Source: Owenia fusiformis
Lineage: Eukaryota > Annelida > Polychaeta > Sabellida > Oweniidae
NCBI GenBank assembly: GCA_903813345.2
Contig: CAIIXF020000007.1
Location: 1,181,730 to 1,245,729 of the forward strand
Reading direction: 5' to 3'
Length of the DNA stretch: 64,000 nucleotides
Under the pieces are notes generated by a model. The model ran no database searches, had not been told where the DNA came from, and saw only the letters and a list, made by a program, of their open reading frames with translations. Shown here in pieces: positions 12,501-21,829 of the stretch. Each line of letters starts with the position of its first letter. Position 1 is the stretch's first letter. Position numbers and translations under genes: made by a program.

Positions 12501-14443
12501 ATCGTTTTAGTAAAAATAACTCTTATGTTTTGGCAAAAACTTTGTAATACACTGTAAAAGTATGTGATAGTCTCGTATGAAATCTTATGCTTATCAAATG
12601 ACTTATCCCATATTATGGTAATATAGCACTGCTTTACTTTTGCTTGAAAAAGTCCTTCATTGTTGTTTGTTTCTTGGCACTTTTAGTATTAGCAATATTT
12701 GAGTAGATATCCTCTTCAAGTAAAAAGAATTTTTCATGAGTGTTCATTCGAGATGATGTATAATCCTTCAAAATATCAAGGGCATTCAGGATGTCAGATG
12801 TATGCCTTTTAGGAGACATTTTAGTGATAGGATATTACAAAGTTGAATTTTTTCTCTTTCTTGTGATATAGTCTTGTCTGCAAATGTCGTCTGTGTTGTC
12901 TTTATGATTATAAAACATTTACTGATTGAATCTTAGCTATCATAACAGACCCATGGGATATAAAACAGTCAAGACCTGTTCATAATCCAAATCAAAAACA
13001 TCCAGTTAATTTACAATAAGGATAAACCAATTATCTCCCAGATTCTCACCTTTCTCTTAATCCAAATCAAAAACATTCAGTTTTTTTCTAAATCTTGTCT
13101 GCAAATGTCGTCTATGTTGTCCTTGTGATTATAAAACATTTGCTGATTGAATCTTAGCTATCATAACAGACCCATGGGATATAAAACAGTCAAGACCTGT
13201 TCATAATCCAAATCAAAAACATCCAGTTAATTTACAATAAGGATAAACCAATTAACTCCTGTATTCACACCTTTCCAAAACATCCTGTTGTTTTCCACAA
13301 ATTAGGGATGTCACTGAGACTAAATAAGTTAGTTAGGACAATATTGGTTCTTTGATTACATTGTATATGTAAAGATAAATAACAACTATAACATTGACTC
13401 AATATTTGGCTATAATTGAAATGTCCAGACATTTGATTTCTGATAAAAATGTTCAGATTAGACAGGTCACTTTTTCAAATCTGGTTGTTCACTGTTCAAA
13501 TTAGGAGGTGTTCAGATTTCAAGGGTTTTTTAACATGGGAGTCAATGGGAGGAAAAAATGGGACCGAAAAAAAGTGTTCAAATTGGAAGGTGTTCGGATT
13601 AGCCAGGTGTCCAGATATACAGGTTTTACTGTATATGGCCATTTTTATATGTGACAATATATATAAAACACAATTAACTGGTTGCCTAGTAACAAAGTAA
13701 GTAAACTAACATGGTTTAACATTCAAAATTCAAATAAAGAGAGTGCTCAAGACTTGCAAAACAAGTCAAATGGCGGCAACATTTAAGGCTGAAAGTTGTC
13801 ATGTGCGAATACCGTTCCGGGTGGCAGGGTCCTGTATTAAAAACTATCTAGAAAACTACATAAACCATATCATTTCTCCATGAAATTAATACACAAGGTA
13901 GTTAAGATGTTATTCTTTATTTTTGAAAAGTTTAAAGTAATTTTATCAAAAACCAACAAAATTAGAGCAGGGCGTCCAAGACTTTTGGATCACCCCTTGT
14001 ATATGCATGTGGATTACATACCTAGGGAAGCATTTGTATGGAAATCAATGGCAAAGTTATATCCACCGATAATGCCCTGTTGCCCCGAATAGCCCACTTA
14101 CCTCATTTTGATATTAGATTTCTTTAATAACCATGACAATATCATGATGTCATGTTTCATTTTGATCAAATTCTTCTCACACACAAATAATAACTGATAG
14201 CACACCAAATAATAGTGACAATACCTAATAATACAAACATTCAAGTAGTTTATGTACAAATATTAACGTGTGTGTTTTACTTATTCCAGGCCTCCACAAA
14301 TGTTTACTTCCTGTCCACTTGGATTCTCCTCCAATACAGAAGAGTCCCCAAGTGTTGGGGCAGGAACTAGCGTAGACTTTGATAAAATCAATACACGCTT
14401 CCAAATGATGAAATCACAAATGGGCCCTGATTTAGCACAATAG
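578..14443 (+). CDS. Ankyrin-repeat protein, 3' part (14 exons, 5' end outside window)
   Basis: Exons: 578-809, 1270-1426, 2283-2441, 3031-3098, 3684-3801, 4947-5123, 5488-5785, 6168-6376, 6603-6828, 8114-8300, 8939-9096, 10192-10400, 10779-10897, 14290-14443 (TAG at 14441). All junctions are GT-AG and phases agree, giving 822 residues in the window. Ankyrin hallmarks recur: GMTALMIASEMGD and GWTALHYSARENQ (exon 1), GRTALTMAAMLGHEEAVRLL (exon 4), YLSLHYAVQHGH (exon 5), WPLYLAAENGHIDVIKLL and TLLHVASSRGHLAVVKYL (exon 7), SPLMVSCSAARLDILKFLL (exon 9), ATALHRTIQSGDH and LSPIHLACKLGRRKIVEKL (exon 12). Exons 9-11 encode an acidic and Ser/Pro-rich linker between the main repeat block and a last repeat pair. 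The C-terminal 50 residues are not ankyrin. No kinase, death or SAM domain is visible, so the family member is not identified; it is probably an intracellular scaffold, which is inference from the repeats. Confidence 0.85.
3912..4060. repeat. Possible dispersed repeat fragment in ankyrin intron
   Basis: A segment with the phrase cccaccaaacaaagttcag, a following gggatatag and a gtctgtctg run resembles end pieces of dispersed molluscan repeats; a related phrase (aagttcagagggatatag) occurs near 1530. Boundaries are uncertain. Confidence 0.3.
8379..8880. repeat. Direct duplication carrying two copies of a mariner-type MITE
   Basis: About 115 bp starting ttagtattaagtttaagata (8379) is repeated almost exactly from 8681. 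Each copy runs into an inverted-repeat element beginning CCAGGTCGTTCAATAAG. The first copy is whole (8472-8629), the second shortened (from 8773 to about 8867). Both sit in the intron before the exon at 8939. Confidence 0.8.
8472..8629. mobile_element. Mariner/Tc1-like MITE, 158 bp, TA-flanked
   Basis: The left end CCAGGTCGTTCAATAAGTTC and the right end, which reads CTGGGTCGTTCAATAAGTTC on the opposite strand, form terminal inverted repeats extending into the shared ATGAGAGCATTTT block. TA dinucleotides flank both sides (8470-8471, 8630-8631), as expected of Tc1/mariner insertion. It has no coding capacity. Confidence 0.8.
9404..10046. mobile_element. Mariner-like non-autonomous element with long inverted repeats, 643 bp
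   Basis: The element begins CAGGGTGTCCCGAAAGTATG and ends with its reverse complement, flanked by TA (9402-9403, 10047-10048). The arms are long, about 190 bp: the block with atgatacttggc and taactttggataagcttt near 9930 is the inverse of 9485-9530. No transposase is present. It lies in the ankyrin intron between exons 9096 and 10192. Confidence 0.85.
10457..10498. repeat. 12-bp tandem repeat, about 3.5 copies
   Basis: The unit CTCACTTTTCCA is repeated head to tail in the intron after the exon ending at 10400. Confidence 0.85.
11050..11083 (-). repeat. Solitary terminal hairpin of a pearl-like element
   Basis: tgtcaccaccagaagtggtg folds into a hairpin. Read on the minus strand with its neighbour (taacaatatgtcaccactt) it matches the right end of the tandem element at 58100-58133. 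It may be an isolated element end. Confidence 0.5.
12634..12819 (-). pseudogene. C-terminal remnant of a pogo-type transposase with PIP-box
   Basis: This 61-aa frame ends in KKQTTMKDFFKQK followed by a stop. QTTMKDFF fits the PCNA-interacting consensus (Q-x-x-hydrophobic-x-x-F-F), a feature known from the C-terminus of pogo-family transposases. The position inside an element with pogo-like ends, and a length that is a small fraction of a transposase, support a broken transposase tail. The N-terminal DNA-binding region and DDE core are absent. Confidence 0.6.
12872..13258. repeat. Direct duplication of about 166 bp inside the pogo-like element
   Basis: Segments 12872-13038 and 13092-13258 are nearly identical, sharing tcttgtctgcaaatgtcgtc and gacccatgggatataaaac. 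They are separated by about 50 bp. Confidence 0.9.
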
Positions 14444-14843
14444 ATACACATTTCTTACAAAGGAACAGTAATGGATTGAGGCCCTAAGTGAAACAACTTT
14501 TAATTCTGGAATCAGTGATCAAGCCTACATGTACAGTAATTGGGAACTGATCTCTGTTTCTTGTAAGACCAATGGGAAGTGTGGATAATAACAAATTAAC
14601 AAATGCCCGGTGATTTAATTGGCAAATTTCGCGATGATCATTTTTCACGATTTAACCACTATCACGTAAAATGTGAAACAAAATCTCGCACAAAATATAC
14701 TGGGAGTACAGTATATATAACAGAATAATTGTGCCATAACAGAATAATTGTGCCATAACTCATTATTGCTGCAATTTGGTTGTTTTATATAATTAAAATA
14801 ATGAGAAATAAGGAAGTCAAACATAAGAATTGCAAGAACATGA

Positions 14844-15268
14844 ATGTATTGTAAGATATCATTGACTAATGTATTGTAAGACATCACTGGCTTGTGTATT
14901 GTAAGATATCATTGACTTATGTATTGTAAGATATCATTGACTAATGTATTGTAAGACATCATTGACTAATGTATTCTAAGATATCATTGACTAATGTATT
15001 GTAAGACATCATTGACTAATGTATTGTAAGACATCATTGACTAATGTATTGTAAGACATCATTGACTAATGTATTCTAAGATATCATTGACTAATGTATT
15101 GTAAGACATCATTGACTAATGTATTGTAAGACATCATTGACTAATGTGTTCTAAGATATCATTGACTAATGTATTGTAAGACATCATTGACTAATGTATT
15201 GTAAGACATCATTGACTAATGTATTGTAAGACATCATTGACTAATGTATTCTAAGATATCATTGACTA
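14844..15268. repeat. 25-bp satellite, 17 head-to-tail copies
   Basis: The unit GTATTGTAAGACATCATTGACTAAT is repeated 17 times without spacers, starting 400 bp after the ankyrin stop codon. Two linked variants alternate: GTATTG...GACATC and GTATTC...GATATC. The second type occurs at units 6, 10, 13 and 17. Confidence 0.95.
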
Positions 15269-15720
15269 TCAGTCATAATACTCAAATCTGATTATCTGAT
15301 ATCAGCTGTTTACAATCACTTCTCTATAGTGAAGCCATGAGGTGAATAGTGTTTACTGTTCACTCATTTGATTTCCCTCTTTGGGATGTCTACCTCTTTT
15401 GCAATATTTATAGATTACAATATACCCAGTTGACCTCTGGCTAGGTCAATAATTTTTGTTGTTTATCGATATATGTACGAGTTTGTATTTTTAGTTCAAG
15501 CTCATCTTGAATATTATGTCTATTTATTATGTATTTGTAAAATTAATTACCAGAGAATACAAAATAACCGATAAAAAGTGCACACGTAAAAACAAATTCT
15601 AACTTGTGTTTAATTTACCTAATATGAACCATGAAGGATTATGTTTCAACAGAGACATCACACAACATTTTAGCTCAACATATCAAAAATCCGTAACACA
15701 TTCGCCAGATTTATGCCTTA

Positions 15721-16199
15721 CACCCCAGTCACATTTGTCGCACGGCGGCCGCAAGTCGACCGCAGATCAATTAAATCGGTGAATTTCTGGGGCGAGCGTA
15801 GAAAAACTACGCTCGCCTTGCGGCCTCCGTACGGCGTATGCAGATTTTTACAGGCCGCAGGGAAGGAGTAGAAATTATAACTCGGAGTTATAATTTTTGT
15901 TCATTTCTGAGGTCACCGTAGAAAAACAAGATTGAATCATTATTTGTCAATATTTCACGATCACTTTTCATTTGATATTACATCCTAGCACTATGAATAA
16001 CATTTATAAGTTGTCCCGATGTAAATAAAATGAAAAAAGTATTATTTATCAACAGAAATTTAAAATTCACCGTGCGGCTGCCGTGGGAAATGTGACTGGA
16101 AAAGTATGAGAGCGCAGAAATTCCACGGCGAGCGTAGAAATGTTACTGGCCGCAGAAATGATAGACCGCAAGGTCGCCGTAGGAAATGTGACTGGGGTG
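15721..16199. mobile_element. Harbinger-like MITE, copy 1, 479 bp, TTA-flanked
   Basis: The left end CACCCCAGTCACATTTGTCG and right end AATGTGACTGGGGTG are inverted repeats, flanked by TTA on both sides (15718-15720, 16200-16202). A 3-bp TWA target duplication is typical of PIF/Harbinger. The arms are GC-rich (ggccgc, cggcgagcgtag) in an AT-rich surrounding. No coding sequence is present. Copy 2 is at 53565. Confidence 0.85.
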
Positions 16200-17251
16200 T
16201 TAGGATGCGGTTGCACATTTTAGCTAGAATCCGTTTAACGAAACTCGATTACAGGAATGACGACTTTCAATGAGGAAAAAATGTTATACAACTTTTGAAA
16301 TGGAACTGTATGTCTTTGGAGAAAAAGAAAATTGAAATAGACAATTGTGTAAGCTTACATACTCATGTCTCAATGATATGTTTATTTGCGGATATGTCAC
16401 TGTATTCAACATGGAGTGTTTGTGTTTTATAGCTGATAAAGAGAAAAGTCGTTCAAAAAGTTAGAGTGGTTTGAGCTCCGAGTATACAGATCAGGGTCAA
16501 TGTCAAAGCAAACTGGCTCTTCCAGGTATTCAGCTGAGCGACATGACCCACTGAGTGGTGTTATGTGAATATATTACCTGGTATACCTTGGGCTGTCAAC
16601 TTGGAACAAAAAGGGAGATTTATAACAATTGGGAATTTTTGGAATCCGGTGATTAAAATAAATGTTATACTACAAGAGTTGTTTACAAATACGTGCAGTT
16701 GTGCGATTCCTAAGTATTAGAAGCAATATATTTTAAACATCATGTAAACCTGCCTAGATACCATATATCAATAAAATTTAATCATTTAATCTATTATAGT
16801 CCATGCAAATAGCAGACCGAGTCCAATAGGATGTTGTATGCTAGGCATTTTCAAATTAATTAAACTGCAATTAAGTAATTCAAAACTCAATTTAAACTTT
16901 ACTTATTGGCACTCTGCGTTACAGTTGAATGCATTATGATTCTTCAATCTAAATAACGTGTGGTACGTGTGATACTTGACTGATCTTCTCTCTGATAACA
17001 TGTCCTGAATCACAATGTCGAAATCTGTATAAACAAACATTTATATCGAGGCCATTGACATAAGTAGATGATGGTACGATATTTATAGATATGTTTATTT
17101 GCCACTTATTACTTTAACGACATTGTCGTTGTTTATCATCTCAAAATACATATTCCATATTATTTTCAATATATCCACATGGAGTCCTGATACATGCAAT
17201 GAAAATGATTTACAGATATTCTATCTCTCAATGCAACATAAACCGCCAGAT

Positions 17252-17574
17252 TTAAAGAGAGAATCAGATCTAGCGAGCAAGTTTAACAAAAAAAATTCTC
17301 AATTTTAGAAGTTTTTTTGGCTTATAGTGTTCCTTGTCCTATCTATTTTCTATAAATCCCCAAAGTGCAAATTATCTTTAGGAGGCTAAAGATTTTTACA
17401 CTTTTGTATTATTTTTCTATTATTATAGTTACCATTTTATTATTTGGGAACATTGTTGCACTTTGAATCCGTAGTATTACGTTTACCAATTTGTTGAAGG
17501 GATTTATTAATATGTCAATTGATCGTGTTGTTTGCAATTTTGTCACCCCTATTATAGATCTGATTCTGCCTTTA
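17252..17574. mobile_element. Small inverted-repeat element
   Basis: Left end ttaaagagagaatcagatct and right end agatctgattctgcctttaa are imperfect inverted repeats. The same two ends, brought within 60 bp of each other, occur at 21951-22009. Confidence 0.55.
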
Positions 17575-19920
17575 ATGTTCACCATGATGAAATTAAATAA
17601 AAAATGTTTTTGTTAAAAGATGGCAGGACAAGACATGATCCCAGTCAAAAAATAATTTAATACCTAATAATGGTAATCGTACGATACCCATGGCCCTTCA
17701 AGCATTTTAAAGGCGTGATTATCTCACGTACTTTACTGAAAGCACTTTAAGTTCATTCCTTCGTTCTTTTAACTTACAATAGACTTGATAGTTTAATAAT
17801 TAAGATGAACCTTGCCGACGAGGACGGTTCTAAACATGGAACTCTATTTGTCTTTATCAATTGATTTAAATATAAAAATATAGTTGTGACTCAATGCCAA
17901 AACCAATAACGTTTTGATTATTAAAATAAAATAAGATTTGAACTGAATTGTATCTATTTCCTAAATCTTAAATTTTCCTAATCTAAAAAGCTTAAAAAAG
18001 CGAATTAAAAACATCCATGGTGCATCACTTACATGTACTTGCAATTCAGAGTAAAATGGATTATTTTTAGCCTCCGAGTCAATGACCCTATCGTGAAAAT
18101 ACATTGCCATTTACGTAAGTGAACACGCCTTCTATTGACTTGATTCTGTTCAATTTAACTTCCTTCTTCGAAAAATCAAATCCCACTCTATTGAACACGC
18201 ACTTTTACACGCGTATGTGTATAACATTTTTAAAAGTACAAAAGCTTTAAATTCTAAAGATTGCCTCATAAATTCATATCAATAAGAACTTTGAAATAAA
18301 GAAAATAAGACTACACCGTTTCAAACTCCTTTTTTGTAATGTATGTTCGCCCAATCTTCATTTCTCGCATGGACTCAAATTATTATTTATATTATTCGAT
18401 TATTGATTTATATGTATTTGATATGATAAGTGTATTTATATGTATTCATTTTACCGTTTTAGCTTCAACTATTGATCAGTTTTGTAAAATGAAGAGTTAA
18501 TCTTAAAAACCGAAATGAACACTTGCATACACAACCGCAGAGTCAAGGTCGACGGGTTTGATTATGCAGACGAAAAAGTTAACTGAAAAATATATGGGCT
18601 TCTTCGGTATGTCCAAAAGTTCATTCAAATGGATTTGTTTTTGTTCGCCCCGTAGACGCCCATCTTAAATCATTTTGGAGACCATAATCACGCTGGTAAT
18701 CGAACAAAATGAACGGACGTGGAGGGGGATGCAATTTTGCTAAAACATTCGATGAATCTGGAAGATTCATTTTTTAAGGAAAGGTTTTGAATTGCTAAAT
18801 GGATAGGTGCATGGCACTGGAAAATATGCAAGGTCTTCAAGGATTTTTGAACGGCGATACGCTTCTGAGATATGAGATCTATGAAAAGGCGCAAGCAAAA
18901 TGTCAAGTTTTTGCTATAAATCATCAAGCAACACTGGCCTTCACGACAAACAATCCAATACATGAGTAAACCTTTCCTAACAAATAAATCTTACAGATTT
19001 GATGAATTTTCTTGCAGAAAACCCCTACTCTCCTATACTACCCCTCCCTTCATTTGTCCAATTACCAGGCGTGTTATTAATAGATTTTTCAGTTACTAAA
19101 TAAATAAAGATAAATGATATCAAGTACTTTTTAGAAGTTTTGAAAATCTAAGTTGATATATTGATTTTGAATCAGTGTTAACAACCTTTTATTTATTTTT
19201 CTCTTAAACGGTGTCAATGTATTTATATTTATTTCGAAACAGAATTAATGGTGATCTTAGATTCTAAGAAAGATGTTGGTATTCGCAACGGTGAATCATA
19301 TATGGCTGGGATCATTTCATTTAATATCACCCATTGAGCAATGCCAGTCAATGGATTGCACGAGTTGACCGATAAGTTGTTACACCACAAAATGCATGTT
19401 CACATTGATTCCTGGAAGACTCCCAATGAATACGTAGATTATTTTATTCATCTTAAGGATATTTAGAGTTCATTGATTTTGTATACCTCTATACTTAACT
19501 TTCTAAGAAATATGCAATATCTGAATAAATGGTAGGAGGGGCTGATTATAACGGTCATTCGTATTTACGCCTTGTGAGAGTCTATACAGGTGATAATTAT
19601 GGCATACACGACAAACTGGGTATAAAACACGAGGTTCGATTGGCTGATTGTTACCTGCTTGATGGCAATTACAGTGAATAAAAAGTAGTCCGGTCAAAAT
19701 AATAGATATGAATTATAATGCAACACTTGTGATTATATAAATATGCTCTTTAATTTTTTCGGCAAATGAATTTAAGGCGTTTGCACAGTGACAACTCATA
19801 ACGTACAAGAAGAAACGATTTGCAAGACTGTAAGGCTGCAAAGCTCTAAGTCTGAAGCGACAGGGGGAATTGAACAATACGTTTTGAAAAAATCTCACAA
19901 ATATCGGTCATTGACGACAT

Positions 19921-20507
19921 ACAGGGTGTTCGGCAAAGATAGCAACAGGTTTGTTTTTGAATAATTCGTTAAGGGCTTTAAAGTTAGAATCAGAGATAGT
20001 TGGAAACTTTTCAAAATTTTCATCAAAATATCGTTTACCTTCTCAAGTAACTCTCAACCAGTATTAATAAGTGAACAAACACATAGTGTAAAGATCTGTA
20101 TAACGCTTTCCAAAATGAGGAAAAACATATAAAAGATCTGAATTTCCTTAAGGAAAAGTACCAATTTTTGTTATAGTTGCTCTCCATCTCTGTCTCTACC
20201 TTTAATTATTTCATTGTTTATTTTTATTTAAAATTGCAATAGATCAACAAAAAAATAAAATTAAACATTTAAAGTTGCTCTCATAACCTAATGTTATTTA
20301 TCCATAAGGTAGACGTAGTTCACTTTCCATGTCACATGAAATAAGGGAATAAGAACGATGTTTTTGAAATAGTTCTTATCTTCTAACACTATAATTTTTT
20401 TTGTATATTGAGCGATCGCGACTAAATATGCCAATCTATTAATACTTGGCACCAAACAAACTAAGTCAGCATTGAATTTTCCTGAATTTTCTGACACCCT
20501 GTGTTTA
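19921..20507. mobile_element. Possible mariner-like element with ACAGGGTGT ends
   Basis: acagggtgttcggcaaagat at 19921 is facing ttttctgacaccctgtgt at about 20487-20505. Only the outermost bases match as inverted repeats, so pairing the two ends is tentative. Confidence 0.35.
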
Positions 20508-20589
20508 TTTAAAAATATTAGTTTTAATGCATACTTCATTGTTCTTAAATGTCAACAATATTCGCTGAAGTTGTTTAAAACATATGATA

Positions 20590-21361
20590 CACTCCCCTCC
20601 ATAAGTTTGGCAACCTTAGCTCCCCCATTGAACAACGTGTTAAAGCCTCTTTACCTTTGAATTTTTATTTACTTAACCTACGATGAAAATACTTATACTA
20701 TTAATGGAAACGTAAATTGACTTTATTTCCAAAACCTCCAAATTTTCTCATTTTTTTCCTCAATTGCAATAAGTCGAAAATTGATGATTTTGATGAATTT
20801 TTGAATATCGACATTTCCATGTCAACCAATGGGAAATGGTAGGTTTGCCGAAAGTCATATGACAGAATATCCATCCATCTGAGTCCTAGCAAAAAATACG
20901 AGTTAGGCAGGCCATTGAATTTGCTAACTTTATTTAACAAAAAATATGTTTCTTCAGGTTCAACAAAGTTATAGGGCTTTAAAGTCAAAATTGTTTTTCA
21001 AAAAACCTCTCCCATTGAAATAACACAGGAGGCGAAAAATTATTTTCAAAAATGACTTTGAAGCGCTGTAACTTTAGTATTCATCAAATAAACTAAACAC
21101 TTAGTGTACATTTCCTATTGGATTACATGGGAATGACTATCTTCAAAAATTCATCAAATTTATCATCAATTTTCGACCTATTGTAATTGAGGAAAATAAT
21201 TGAGAAAATTTGGAGGTATTGGAAATAAAGTCAAGTTACGTTTCCATCAATATTATTAGTTATTTCATCGCCGGTTAAGTAAATAAAAATTCAAACGTAA
21301 AGAGGCTTTAACACGTAGTTCAATGGGAGAGCTAAGGTTGCCAAACTTATGGAGGGGAGTG
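20590..21361. mobile_element. Near-complete palindromic MITE, 772 bp, TA-flanked
   Basis: The left end CACTCCCCTCCATAAGTTTG and the right end (its inverse, ttatggaggggagtg) are flanked by TA at 20588-20589 and 21362-21363. Inverted homology continues inward: ttggcaaccttagctc, aaagcctctttac, actttatttccaa and ccaaattttctca all recur inverted, so the arms take up nearly the whole element. It ends 365 bp before the PKS start codon. Confidence 0.85.
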
Positions 21362-21671
21362 TAGGTCGCGTTCCCAAGAGTTTAAACAGGCAATTACCAA
21401 AGTTCCGTCTAGTGAGGAACCGTTTGGTAATTTTGTCAGCAAGGAACTCATGCATGAAAAACTAATTCACGGTCTTTCAGAGAATCTTTCACAATTAAAA
21501 GAATTACGTAATTTCTAGTCGGTACCAACAAGAAACTCAAAACCATGCATAAAACATTCAATATACACTATTCAACATATAAGACAATACTACTTGCAAA
21601 TATATACCCCCTCTCCTCTTGTTCATTAAGTCGATCTGCGTAAAAATAATATATTTTAGTTTTCATAGGTT

Positions 21672-21679
21672 ATTTGCAT
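21672..21679 (+). promoter_or_regulatory. Octamer-like motif upstream of PKS start
   Basis: ATTTGCAT, identical to the octamer element bound by POU-domain factors in animals, lies about 50 bp before the PKS ATG. Because the transcription start is unknown, function is speculative. Confidence 0.2.
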
Positions 21680-21727
21680 TTACATTGTAACTTACTTGAC
21701 AGATTTGTGATATTGACGTTTGCGACG

Positions 21728-21829
21728 ATGCCTGACGGTGTGCAGGAACATGGTACTAACGGATCTCGTGAGGAGGAAATGGTTGATCCACCTATTATGC
21801 AGTTCCACGTTCCAATGAGCGGGAGCGAG
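21728..21829 (+). CDS. PKS coding exon 1 (N-terminal leader)
   Basis: 34 codons from ATG to GAG, followed by gtaagt. It encodes an acidic, flexible leader with no recognised domain. Phase 0 joins it to the exon at 24139. Confidence 0.75.

Larger units (their letters stand above)
12259..13631 (-). mobile_element. Pogo/Tigger-like DNA transposon remnant nested in a mariner-like element
   Basis: The ends CAGTAAAACCTGTCTTATCC (left) and ACAGGTTTTACTG (right) are inverted repeats with TA duplications (12257-12258, 13632-13633). Subterminal ttcaaattggcaggtgttc-type sequences are repeated at both ends. The element is 1373 bp, too short for a full transposase, but a 61-codon reading frame on the minus strand (12819-12634) remains. 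A 166-bp internal stretch is duplicated (12872-13038 and 13092-13258). Confidence 0.8.
11535..13999. mobile_element. Mariner-like element with about 200-bp inverted repeats, hosting a nested insertion
   Basis: The left end CGAGGGGTGATCCAAAAGTC and the right end (read inversely CAAGGGGTGATCCAAAAGTC) are flanked by TA at 11533-11534 and 14000-14001. The arms run to about 11730 and 13803, where tgccacccggaacggtat is matched inversely by ataccgttccgggtggca. No transposase of its own remains visible; the interior contains the pogo-like element 12259-13631. The whole block lies in the last intron of the ankyrin gene, making it 3.4 kb long. Confidence 0.85.
14444..21727. other. Intergenic region between ankyrin gene and PKS
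   Basis: No gene is supported. It contains the 25-bp satellite (14844-15268), a Harbinger-like MITE (15721-16199), a small inverted-repeat element (17252-17574), possible mariner-like ends near 19921 and 20500, and a palindromic MITE (20590-21361). The remainder is AT-rich unique-looking sequence with only short random frames. Confidence 0.7.

Noticed and set aside
18688-18963. 91-codon minus-strand frame in the intergenic region
   Set aside because: No family resemblance, no splice partners and no start context; probably chance.
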